64,000 nt of DNA from Bisporella sp. PMI_857 (lineage: Eukaryota; Ascomycota; Leotiomycetes; Helotiales; Helotiaceae): positions 62,001 through 126,000 of the forward strand of contig JAJSPD010000066.1 of NCBI GenBank assembly GCA_021307315.1, in the 5' to 3' direction. The position numbers were made by a program, and so were the translations under genes. The notes under the pieces were generated by a model that saw only the letters and a list, made by a program, of their open reading frames with translations, did not search any database and was not told where the DNA came from. This document shows, piece by piece, positions 10,461 through 20,715 of this stretch (position 1 is its first letter; the number at the start of each line of letters is the position of its first letter).

Positions 10461-11253
10461 GGTGATATAAATATGCGAATCGAGTACAGTGATTATGTGT
10501 AATAGGACTTAAGTAGTTGGAGGTAGTTGGGGAGTGGTATTTTGCTTTGGGGGAGGAATGAAGAAAAAGTAAAAAGAGGACGATTCATTTAAGGAGCCGT
10601 GTTGGTTGATCCGAACATAAATCCAGCATAAAAGAAAGGAGATCCCCTAACTCCATCAAAAGCTATCGTCGACTAGTCATGGCAGTCAACAGGCCAGAAA
10701 TGTAGGGACCAGCGGCCCAACGCACTCTTCCCTAGCAGTCAGCAGATTGCATAAGCCTAAACCTACTTCTGGCCTGTGAAAAAACAGGAAAAAAAGAAGG
10801 TGACCTCAACATGCGATGGTCTCCCCTAGTAGGCTGCGAGAGGCGTCTTTCTGTACGACCACGAAGTATATGGAGCTGCTCAAGCTTTCTCTACTATTTT
10901 TCTTAATCAGAATCCGGGTGGATGATCCCGCACTCGTCTCGCTTTTCTATTGGTGTCAGCAGCTTGCATGCCACTAGACTAGGACCCAAGTCACTTGGCC
11001 AAGGCCGTGGTAAGTCCTGTTCCCGGCAAAAATTAGAGTTTATTTCACAGTACTTCCAAAACTCTAAAAATGGATTATGTTAAAGCAAATGATCTAAAAT
11101 CTACAAATATTACCCTATTTTGTCACACCCTTTGTTGTGGCCAAATGACCATTTGGAATGCTGGTGAGGTGGGCGATTGCTAAAGGAATGTGCCATGCCC
11201 CCCCTCGAGAAACCGATTCTCGCCACTTTTATTCCAAACCTCGTCGTGCAGTC
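10461..11253. other. Intergenic region between divergent genes
   Basis: About 0.8 kb separates the minus-strand SDR start from the plus-strand bZIP-like gene. It should contain both upstream regions. I see no RNA gene or recognisable operator; the sequence is AT-rich immediately upstream of the SDR. Confidence 0.4.
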
Positions 11254-11895
11254 ATGGCACCGGAACTCAAAGGAGAGGTCAGGAACCCATGCCACTTCTC
11301 TCCAGGTAATACTAACTGGAATTCGCAGCCATCTACGTTGGCTAGAATATGCAACAATCAGCGACGTTCTCGCAAACGGGAGTATGTCGCCGAGCTTAAG
11401 CGCAGGCTCTACGAATACGAAGTAAATAGAGTTTCAACACGCAACATCGTTCCTTACGATACAATCTTTTGACTTGAGGATGAGAATAGGAAGCTACGAG
11501 AGTTACTACACTTTGCGGGGGTAGAGCAGACGTTAGTGAGCACTCACTTCAACTATAGCGGTGGCGCTCCTGAGGTTGTTGCCAGCGACAATCGAATGCA
11601 GACCTCCCTTGAAACAGCGCTAGAAGACCTGGTAAGTCTAGAGAACTGTATTTGGCCTATATGGCTTTTTTACTTCGTTGGAAGGCTGCCACTTTTCGTA
11701 CTCGACGTTGTTGACGTCTCAAAAGTCGACAAACTTGGTAGCAACCGCCAACAGAGCAAGTATACCCGATCCTTTACGCGATCTGCTCGCAGCATCATTT
11801 CTGCAGATACCTCAGGACCAGTTCGATTTGTTGTTCGACTCTTTTTAGGCGACGTTTTCATTCAACCTCTCGTCTATGTTGCAAAACCCCGCTAG
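11254..11895 (+). pseudogene. bZIP-like regulator with in-frame TGA
   Basis: From ATG 11254 the frame reads QPSTLARICNNQRRSR followed by KREYVAELKRRLYEYEV. This matches the fungal family with the pattern N-Q-R-R-S-R-x-R-R-K-E-Y-x2-E-L, although one or two residues seem deleted in the basic region. A TGA at 11470-11472 interrupts it. The same frame then continues exactly as expected for the second helix: LEDENRKLRELLHFAGVEQT, through SLETALEDL to 11631, where a GTAAGT could start an intron. If read through, the frame stays open to 11895 with a hydrophobic, non-family sequence. CGA-to-TGA would explain the stop. An intact copy would be a nuclear regulator. I cannot exclude that the stop lies in a short unrecognised intron. 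Confidence 0.65.
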
Positions 11896-13109
11896 TCTTT
11901 CTTTCCTTTTCGCATGTAATTCATCCTTCTTTCCACTTTCTTTTTCGCCCTTTTCAACTGTCTACGCTCTGTACTTTGCTGGGTCCAGTTTCTCAGCTGC
12001 CAGCCAGTCCGATAGCGGGACAACTTTGTGCTCAGTGGCATATAAGCTGGTGTGTCAACAAAATAAAAGAGGGATTGATATGATAAAGATTAGCATTTGT
12101 CTATGGAATAGTTTTATAAAAAGTGATGGAGTTGATTGCAAAGTGGAAAATAAATTGCTATTCAGCGTCTTGGAATATATCAGCGATTAGTGTTATCAGT
12201 GACAGTACGATGATCTCTGTTCAAATTTAATTGTAGTAGTACGGATATCTTAATGTTGGTATCACTCTCTGTGATACCTTCTTCGTAATGATGACTTGCA
12301 ATAGCTTAAGTCGGTTACCCACGGGGCACGTAGCACCGCGATCTCAGCGCAGTGCTATATATGCTCGTTGTAGGTAGTTGACTTGTTCTTGATTGTTCTA
12401 AGTTACGTCCTACGAGCGAGAACTTAAATACATTCAGGTGGTGGCCTGTGCGTCATGGAACGTTCACATGACTTTATACCAACACTTAATATCCCATAGA
12501 ATATATCTGTTACGCGTGACATTCCGTACATGACATAGCGCCAGAGTTTCTACAACTTGGGCTTGAAATACCCAATATTTTCAGTTGCATCTGGGCATTA
12601 TTTACCCGAATACGTTCCTCGAGTTAGACCGAAAGTATGGATGATGTAGCTGCTAAGAAAGAGAATGTCAATACTCGATATATTTCATGGCCAGAATTAT
12701 GGAACAGATAATGCCGGGAGGTTCCGGGGGATATAACTTGAAAGCCTCGAGCTGTGAACTCATCAGTGATCCCCTTAGATGTAATTTTTATTGGAGCAAG
12801 CTTGTCACGTAAGTCAAGCATTGAGATCTTGCCCCCCTTAACAAACATCCATAAGTTGACATATTACAAAGGTATCTATGCAGGATCCAATTACAACCGA
12901 AATTTAAAAACGAAGCTTTTGAGATCTTCCACTGAGCAAATGCTATCGGAGGCACCTGGTCTAACACGTACCCTATCCTCAACTGCGATATCCCTTCCTA
13001 TGTAAGACGTTTCTTAAAGCAAGTCTCTCCATCACACATGTCATTACATGCAAATATTTGATAATGTCGAGCTACACATCTAAGTTATGCGTTTATTTCT
13101 TCTGGGCTC
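11896..13109. other. AT-rich gene-free stretch
   Basis: About 1.2 kb with no supported gene. Open frames at 11876-12190, 12624-12848 (minus) and 12754-13005 have no motifs and unlikely composition. The AT bias rises towards the inverted-repeat element that follows. Confidence 0.45.
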
Positions 13110-13894
13110 CAGTTGGCCTAGGGCAGAGAAAAGCTTGGCCTGGGTAGAGAATCGAACTTTAGTTCTGACTAAAATGCTCTACCTTGGCCAAGCTTGAGAA
13201 GCATGAGGTTCTACTCTGGCTCAGGTTAAGTTGTATTTTAATTGTAGTATAGTAGTTAGTTTAGCGTGTGTCCAGCGCATTTTTGGTATATAGCAGGCGT
13301 ATAGTTGAAATGTAGTTTAATTAATTATGTAATGTAAGTAAACAAACTATTGTATCAGAAATAGGAATTTTGTAGCTAAAAAATTTGCGAAAGTACTACA
13401 GCGATAAAATATAGGCTTATTAAAAGCGTTATGGATTATAATATTATTTACAGTTACGGCTGTAATGTGTGTATGTATAAGTTTTTTTTTACTTTAGCAT
13501 ATTTTTAGCATATGCTAAGTGTATGTGTGTTTTATTTTTTGCTTTTAGCAGTAAAAATCGCAAGTATATGCACAACATTTGCTAACAATATATAGCCCGT
13601 TTTGTTTTAACTCTTACCATTGCTAATAATGCTAGTATATTAAATTATATATATACATTGTATATGCTAATTATATACAGATTCTTTTAATCCGCTAATA
13701 ACTTGTTATTAATCAATACAAGCGTGCAAATACACACTAAGCAAAAAAGTAATTAGCAAGCATGTGCTTAGCGTATAGTTAGCATTATTTCTACTTTGGC
13801 TAAGCATTAGAAGCACTGTTTCTACCCTGGATCAACTTTTACTAACGCAAAGCCGTCTACCCTGGCCAAGGTTTTCTCTGCCCTGGCCCAACTG
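13110..13894. mobile_element. Non-autonomous element with terminal inverted repeats (MITE-like), about 785 bp
   Basis: The left end starts CAGTTGGCCTAGGGCAGAG and the right end, on the reverse strand, starts CAGTTGGGCCAGGGCAGAG. The match continues with few mismatches through AAAASCTTGGCCWGGGTAGA, so the inverted repeat is about 40 bp. Inside each end, further copies of a CTACCYTGGCCAAG-like block occur in both orientations. The interior of roughly 550 bp is very AT-rich, has several ATATGCTAA/TTAGCAT-type words and no coding capacity. No target-site duplication is visible, so ends may be off by a few bases or the duplication may have decayed. The superfamily is not assignable from this copy. 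Confidence 0.75.
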
Positions 13895-14109
13895 TGACCA
13901 CTTTAATTTCTTGTCCATGCCCTAGGCGGTCTTCAGCGACTATAAATTCAGATCTCTTCTTTGGACGTTCTTCCTCATTCTCTTTCGACTGTAGTCCAAG
14001 ATTTCCCATCTCTTAGGAGCACAAGGTCCAAACATTTCATAAATATCTCTTCGAGCAACCCCAGCCTTCTCAGTTTTGATACGCAACTTCTCGCACTTAG
14101 CCTTTCAAG

Positions 14110-14367
14110 ATGGGCATCTTCAGTCTTCTCAAAGATAAGCACCCTATTCCACCTTGGGCCAATGCCAAGATGTCTCGATGATCATGCGAAGTTATATGGA
14201 AAGGGTCACAGAGTACAAGTTCCTCGAAATAGAGGCACGAAAGCTTGCTCCTGACGAAAGGTGACGTCATAAGAGCACAGCTTACAACGGTCAAAACTAC
14301 AGCGATGGAGGCGGTCGTGGATGATCTGGACCCGAGTGAAGCTTTACCCTCAATGGGAGTAGTATGA
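14110..14367 (+). pseudogene. Possible small unclassified gene with frame changes
   Basis: An ATG at 14110 opens MGIFSLLKDKHPIPPWANAK and stops after 23 codons. The next frame gives a charged helical piece, MERVTEYKFLEIEARKLAP, and a third gives AVVDDLDPSEALPSMGVV ending near 14367. A TATAAA-like word lies near 13940 and a pyrimidine-rich leader follows it. The three pieces together look more protein-like than chance, but I do not recognise a family. The model needs two frame changes, or introns I cannot define. Confidence 0.25.
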
Positions 14368-14594
14368 CTGAAATACAACCCCTGCAGTGGGCCCGGCTCT
14401 GCTCAGGCCTGCTCACCCTCGGCTCAGGTTAAAGCGGCCGCTGCTCACGTTACAGGCTAAAACAGAACAAGCGAAGGTGAAATTGGAGTCTAACTTTCTT
14501 TCTTGGCAATTTTACAGATCTCTTTCGGCCCCTCCAACACGTAGAGCCCACCTTTAGAGTCTCATCTGGAAGACGCACACTCTCGGCTATAGTT

Positions 14595-15967
14595 ATGTCA
14601 AATGGAGAAAAGTCACAGTATCCAGCTGATAATGGCGCTTTCGGTAGTGGCAGGTTTGAAGATGAGTTCCCAGACGACATGTCGTGCCTCTCTCACGCCC
14701 CAGCGACATCCCATGGTACTTATCTAGCAGGCAACCAGGATGGCCTTGAAGATCTAGAGGACTACCAGATAGGAGGCTATCACCCTATTCACCTAGGCGA
14801 CTGCTTGGGTGCTGCAGGTCGCTATCAAGTCATTCATAAGCTAGGATATGGTGGTTTCAGTACGGTTTGGCTTTGTCACGATATCCAGGAATCCCACTAT
14901 GTTGCCGTCAAAGTCCACACAGCCAATATAGGGCTGAGCGATATACCGGATCTTCGCCTTCAAAATTTAGATAAATCCGCTCCAGGAGCTGAATTTATAA
15001 ATATTCCGAAGGATCATTTCTCTCATAAAGGACCGAACGGCACACATCAGTGTCTTGCATTCAGCCTCCTTGGGCCTCGCGTCTCGCCAAGCCTGTGGAT
15101 GAAAATGGAAGATCCAGGCTCGGTCTTGAGGAAGATGTGTTTGCAAACAGCTCAGGCTCTAAGATTCTTGCATCACAATCGTCTTTGCCATGGAGGTATG
15201 TCTTAATCCCCACCAAAAAGCCCCCGTTGACGCTGCCAGACTTTCGCCCTGCCAATATTCTAGTCAAACTTGCAAATCTTGAGTCTCTTAATGAGGAGAA
15301 ATTCTTGTCTCTGCTTGAGCAACCCAAGCTGTCTGATGTCTTGACCGAGTCCGGGGAGGAGCCGAATATATCGACTCCGAAATACCTCGTTGCGTCTACA
15401 GATCTCTCATGCTTGGGTGCCGAGTACTTGACAGAACAAATCTGCGTCATAGACTTTGGAGAATCGTTTTCGTTCTCATCACCTTCTACCCACCTCGGGA
15501 TTCCAGAAAACTACCTTCCGCCTGAATATCTTATGGAGGATAGGACATCTATCGGGCCAGCTTGCGACTTATGGGCACTTGGCTGCACGCTCTTTGAAAT
15601 CCGACGCCAGATGGCACTCTTCTATATGCTAAGCGGTAAAGATGACCTGTTGGCGGAGATGGTTGATTTTTTCGGTAAGCTCCCAGAGCCGTGGTGGATA
15701 GAATGGGAAGCCCGGACGGAATTTTTCGAAGAAGATGGAAAGAGGATTATTGTTGAAGGATCAGAGGGGGAGTTGAATACACTACGGAATGCTTTGAATC
15801 ATAAAATCGAGGCGTTTCAGAGAGGTGGCAAAGATAAGAAAGTGTTGGCTATGCCGGAGGATGAGCAGAATTTGTGCGAGGATTTACTCATGAAGCTCTT
15901 CTCCTACAAGCCGGGAAATCGTTTGAGCGCTGAAGAAGTTGTCCAGCACGATTGGTTTAAGATGTAA
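14595..15967 (+). CDS. SRPK-like serine/threonine protein kinase
   Basis: Two exons, 14595-15195 and 15240-15967, with a 44-bp GT-AG intron in phase 1 give 442 residues. Kinase landmarks in order: glycine loop LGYGGFSTVW (residues 83-92), VAVK with the ATP-binding Lys106, and the catalytic loop HGDFRPAN (199-206), which is formed exactly across the splice junction and replaces HRD with HGD as in fungal SRPK-like kinases. Then comes DFGESF (272-277), the magnesium-binding motif with the Glu usual in this group, PPEYL, and CDLWALGCTLFEI (subdomain IX). The region between Lys106 and the catalytic loop looks shortened compared with my memory of the family: the canonical alphaC Glu is not obvious. 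SRPK relatives phosphorylate SR-rich splicing factors, but this fungal expansion is mostly of unknown target. Possibly partly degenerate yet open throughout. Confidence 0.85.
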
Positions 15968-17686
15968 ATTGAGGGATATGTAAGGGATATAATATGAGGG
16001 AAACGTTCAAAAGCTGCAGCAGACAACTTTTTCAAGAATTCCAGAAAATGACAGTTCCTGCCGCCCATAACGCTGTGATTCAGACTTCAGAGATACAGCT
16101 AATATAGTTGGACGCCGGAGATTGTAATACGTGCCTTACATCGGCAGAGCCTTTATAATAATGGATAGGCCATTCATGGATTCTACATTATTTAACTATA
16201 TGTACAAATTAATGTAAGAGATATTTAGTGATTTATGGACAAGATGCTACATAAATTTGTCCAATGTCCCGCATTTTAAAACACCTTCCATGATAATGGG
16301 AAAAGAATTGATGGACACCAAACGCCTTTGATTCCCGACTTCCCTCATAAAAGGGGCCTCAGGTTTTGAAGTGCCATTTCAAACCTCACTCGAAAGTAGA
16401 AATAGGTGAATGTTACCGATACTAATTCATTGAAAAAAAGGTTGTATATGACGGTTGACAGCAGCATGGCTAATTCACGGGTCGGCCCATAGAAACCAAT
16501 TGTCTACTTACTTACGGGCCTCCTTTAAAATGCGATGGCTTTGAGTCAAGGAAAGCGAATGGGTTCATGAAAAGGAATGCCCTGCATGAAATGTATTCTC
16601 CCGACTCAACCATCGCGAGAAAGTTTTTTCTATCACAACTCGATTATAATTTTAATTCATGAAAATTTATTAATATGTTCAAAAATTAAAACTTAAACAT
16701 ATGATCAAGCCTTTTTATCCTTCTCTTCACTTGCATTATGCTTATCAATCCTTCTCCTACGCGTAAACCCCCAATCTAGGTTGCTTCTTTTTTAACGACC
16801 TATTCATTAAGAAACGCATATCTCTTTTCATTTTTTAAATGTTATTTAAATTCCTTCTATGCTAGCGTTAACTGAAGGGTTTACATAAACCAAAAAGAAG
16901 ACACCCCCCTTGTAGAAGTCAATATACCATTCTTTTATCACCTGTTTCGGCCAAATTCTCGGTGGATTCAATTTTTAGTAATTAAAAACACTGCTCAGCC
17001 CCAATCAAAAGATATTGTAGCCCGAGGGAAAAGAGAGCTATGCTATTCTCTTAATCTGGGGTAACTATAGCTTCATATGTTTGAGAACGTGGTGATGCTA
17101 TACCACCAGAATGTTTGCACTTCCCGACCCTCGGGCCTAGGCGACCAGCGCTGCCTTTGCTCATGCCTGCCCAGGTAAGATCAGCCCGTTTATCTCTTCA
17201 AGACTAATCCTCCGATATTTCCCCCATCTGCCAAGACCTTTCTTTCTCGTGCCTACTCCAAATATTTGCATTTACCTAAGCATAACTCTGCAAACTATGA
17301 ACACCGAGCAGGAAAAATGATATTAACGAGGAGAGTTGGTTTGTAAGAGAGAAAGAAATTGACCCATTTAATTATCGATAAATTCTTATTTCGTAATGGG
17401 TCACGCCTTAAATCCCATAAAGCACCCTCAATGGCGCTAGTAAAGCGTGAGGACAGGTCTATTTGAATAGAGGGGTCTCGGCTGCATGGAAACCTGATAG
17501 AGAGGTTTGCACGGTTCCTTTATCACCCTCCAACAGCCGACAGCACTTAGCGTCAGAAATAACCCGCCCAGTCAGCAGAATTAGAAATTTCGTCTGGATA
17601 TGGAACTAATGTACTCATTTGATGAATAGTCTTCGAACAAGCAAAACGTCTCACCTAAAACATCCTTTCCTTATCGTCAGTCTCCA
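15968..17686. other. AT-rich gene-free stretch
   Basis: About 1.7 kb with no open frame of note. The composition is strongly AT-biased around 16150-16900, as often seen where old repeats have been mutated. I see no inverted repeat, terminal sequence or coding remnant that identifies a family. Confidence 0.5.
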
Positions 17687-18848
17687 ATGGATCTTTTATC
17701 TGTACCAAATGATCCCTCCTTTCCCGCCCTAACAACCCCGTTAATCTGCACCGAGAGATGGGATGGCCGTCGCTTCCTGACCTATGTCCACCATTGGAAA
17801 GCTGCGTTGTCTAGCATCCCTTATCATCTGAGGAACGACCACAGTGAGGAGCCTTTCACTGAAGCGCTGTATCCTAGACCTCGAGCTGAACAGGAGGTGT
17901 TTGTCTAAACATAGTTCTTCTTCGGGCTACTTGCCGAGTTCTAGGCCTTAATGACACCGACGAGAAAGGCACAAAACTGATCAAAGCCGCCCAAGCGGAA
18001 GCCGAAATTGCCGCTCTATGCTCGGATTACGTCGTCACAGAAGGCGAGACTCAGTATCTGGCAGGCGCAAAGCTGCTAGAGTGCCGGCAGCTCGTCTGCC
18101 AGCGCAATCTTGGCCCAGATTCAGACCACCAGCACAGGCTGGATCACCTTAGCGAATGTATACGATTCGCATCTCTCACTATCGATTCAGACTTCTGGGA
18201 ATGCAGCGACCGTATCAAGTTCTCCATCGGGGCACTGGCCGTGGCCTGTTGGGCGATTCTTTATAATAACCAGGTGAGCAGGCCCCACACTACTAAGTCG
18301 ACGCGGAATTGGACTTTCAGTACCTGTGCCCTGGGAAGCAAGGCTGACGAGAATATGGCCAAGGCAGGTTGGTACAGAAGCGACATAGAAAGAACGAAGT
18401 TTATCTACAAGGGACTACACACTACATGCTTTGCCAGCAGGCTGAAATGACCACTTCTAGAGTCGGGCCAGAAGCAATCACTCCAGCGCCAGGTCAGAAA
18501 CTGCCACTTTCAGCGTTAGGCTGTGAGAAATGCTCAAGTTGAATGTGTGTTTCTGTCCGGATTGATGATGCTACCTGTCAGCTCTCCCACGCGCCTGGCT
18601 GCAATAAGTGCCCGGAGACTGGCATCAACCATAGTAAGGCCAAAAATATATTTGAAGACACAACAACCTCTTCTTTTCCTGTCCTTTATCTTACGGATAC
18701 TGATAGGCCTCATGATAACGTCCTTTGTGTGGAGGAATACAAGTCTAGCACCCCTTTTGTTGCCATCTCCCATATGAGTGGTACTTCTCGATCCTTGCTT
18801 AGATGGCTTCGGCTGGGTTTCAAGGCTTTTTCTTCAAGTCTCACCTAG
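17687..18848 (+). pseudogene. HET-domain (heterokaryon incompatibility) gene, truncated and frameshifted
   Basis: The first piece starts at ATG 17687 and ends in a stop at 17908. The next frame continues with IVLLRATCRVLGLNDTDEKG and a long helical segment to a splice-like GTGAGC near 18275. Pieces that follow include MAKAGWYRSDIERTKFIYKG, similar to the pre-HET region where relatives have AGWC-S-D-I/V-R, and HAPGCNKCPETGINHSKAK. The last frame ends with DNVLCVEEYKSSTPFVAISH, the opening of a HET domain (consensus Y-V-A-L/I-S-H-x-W). The HET domain is cut directly after this motif: the Trp and everything downstream are replaced by unrelated sequence ending at 18848. Intact relatives control non-self recognition and cell death on hyphal fusion. 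This copy cannot be functional. Confidence 0.7.
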
Positions 18849-18961
18849 TTTCGCCTTTTAATCTGTGACTATTACAAACGTGTATTGAGACTTTTTCTCC
18901 CCCTGTCGCCTTCAGCTCTCCCACTCATTGTTTCCATTCGTCTTTCCTGAGCAAAACAAAA

Positions 18962-20229
18962 ATGCCGTCTCTGTTGAACTCGGCTGACATCCAATCTGGC
19001 TTCGATAATGTGAATGGGAAAAGGCCCAATTCGATTCTTGCTAGCCTTAACCCTTCAAAAATGAAATACACCTATACGACCATTCCCAGAGCGGTTCCCG
19101 CCCTTGGTGATCCCATTCGCAATACTGGCAGCTACTGCACTGATCATATGATCACCGCTATGTGGCATTCCGCAACAAGCTAGAAATGTCCAGAGTTGGT
19201 TCCATATGGCAATCTCAGCATTTCCCCCACAACATCGGTCCTCCATTACGCTACCGAGTGCTTTGAAGGCATGAAAGCTTATCGAGGCTATGACGGTAAA
19301 TTGAGACTTTTCCGACCAGATTGCAACACTCGGCGGATGCTCATATCTGCCAAACGCATCGCATTACCGATTTTCGACCCTGGCGACTTGGAGAAGCTAA
19401 TTTTCAAGTTGCTAGAAGTTGGTTGTCCCAATTTTTTACCGGCAAGTGACCCTGGGAAGTTCATATACCTTCGGCCAACCATCATCGGTACACATTGTAG
19501 GCTGGGGGTTTCGGTACTAAAAGAGGCAATGTTGTTTATTTTAGCAGCATATATGCCGGAGCTCAGCGAGCCACAGAATGGTATGCGACTATTTGCGAGC
19601 AAAAATGATGAAGTGAGGGCATGGCCTGGTGGACACGGCTTCGCAAAAGTGGGAGCCAATTATGGACCAACATTGCCGGCACTAGAGGAGGCGAAAACGC
19701 GAGGATACGATCAGATTCTCTGGCTATTTGGGCCCGAAGACAGAGTCACCGAGTGTGGCGGCAGCAATTTCTTTATCATTTGGAGATCAAAGGAAGGCGT
19801 CTTGAAACTACAAACTGCGCCATTGGACGATAAATTAATCTTAGATGGCGTTGTGAGACAGAGCATCCTAGAGCTTGCAAAAGACAGGCTTTGCGATCAT
19901 GTGGACGGAACTATGGCGGTGGTTGCAGAAGAACAATTCACCATGGCCGAAGTGTCAAAAGCTATGAGTGAGGGAAGAGTGGTAGAGGCATTCACTTGCG
20001 GTACTGCTGTAAGTGTCTACGATTTATATATATATTTATTTTGGCAATTGACAAGCTTCAGTACTTTGTCTGTCCCATATCTACCATCAGTTATGAAGGA
20101 AAGGACTTCGTGACGCCTATGGCATGTGGCAATTCCGGGAGGTTTACCGCACTCTTCAAAGAATGGTTGAGTGACATTTTCTACGGACAGGTGCAGCATC
20201 CATGGGCTCTACCTGTTGATGAAAAGTGA
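18962..20229 (+). pseudogene. Branched-chain amino acid aminotransferase (PLP fold-type IV) with one in-frame stop
   Basis: Exon 1 (18962-20008) and exon 2 (20062-20229) are joined by a 53-bp GT-AG intron. The only defect is TAG at 19181-19183, at a position where related enzymes usually have Trp before the (A/P)PE motif. Downstream the protein is complete: VLHYATECFEGMKAYRGYDG, RLFRPDCNTRRML, FIYLRPTIIGT, KVGANYGPTLPALEEAK with the Schiff-base lysine, DRVTECGGSNFF, EAFTCGTAYFVCPI across the intron, and SGRFTALFKEWLSDIFYG. Fungal relatives catalyse the last step of Leu/Ile/Val synthesis, or their first degradation step, using 2-oxoglutarate. No mitochondrial presequence is obvious. Without the stop the chain would be about 404 residues, normal for the family. 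A recent loss, a sequencing error or stop read-through are all possible. Confidence 0.85.
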
Positions 20230-20715
20230 TAAGGAGAAGAGGACGGAAGGTAGAGTATGGGCAATATCTCGGCTGCATTGAATGACTTAAATTATTTAAT
20301 AGACCAGAGTTTCATAATCTAGCATTCTCTTTGTCGTACCGAAAGATTGCACACAAATTAGGCGCTGAAAATACCGGAATCACTATATTCTCTTCGATCA
20401 GGTTACGCTTGGTTGTTGACTGCCCGCTCGAGGGAGCTGTACTGCAGGTTTCTCAGTCCTTTTAAGCCATTCAATGCGCATATCCCTCAGGATTGAGGTG
20501 TTTTCTGATTCCAAGAGTTAGAGAGGATAGCCGTGTCTTGCTTTAACATGGTTCACGTTGTCTCTGTCTCTACCAAGTGTTCTTGTATCAAAATCCGGTT
20601 GCAAAGTCTACCCTATTCCTTTAGAGAAAATGAAACGATGTAAAGATCAATGGTTTCGGCTTCAAGCATCATGTGGATCCGCTATTGCGGCTTAGAACTT
20701 CTATATACATCCAGA
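20230..20715. other. Convergent intergenic region
   Basis: About 480 bases lie between the aminotransferase end and the minus-strand GH55 stop. It holds only the two 3' untranslated regions as far as I can see. No gene is supported. Confidence 0.4.

Noticed and set aside
13131..13200. A functional tRNA gene inside the TIR element
   Set aside because: The B box is good but the acceptor and T stems do not pair properly and the anticodon loop has six bases, so I treat it as tRNA-like only.
14097..14378. Minus-strand 93-codon frame
   Set aside because: It is the antisense shadow of the small plus-strand candidate at 14110-14367 and has no independent support.
17687..20229. Secondary-metabolite gene cluster around the aminotransferase
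   Set aside because: No polyketide synthase, peptide synthetase, terpene cyclase or transporter lies near; the neighbouring HET gene and kinase do not support a cluster.
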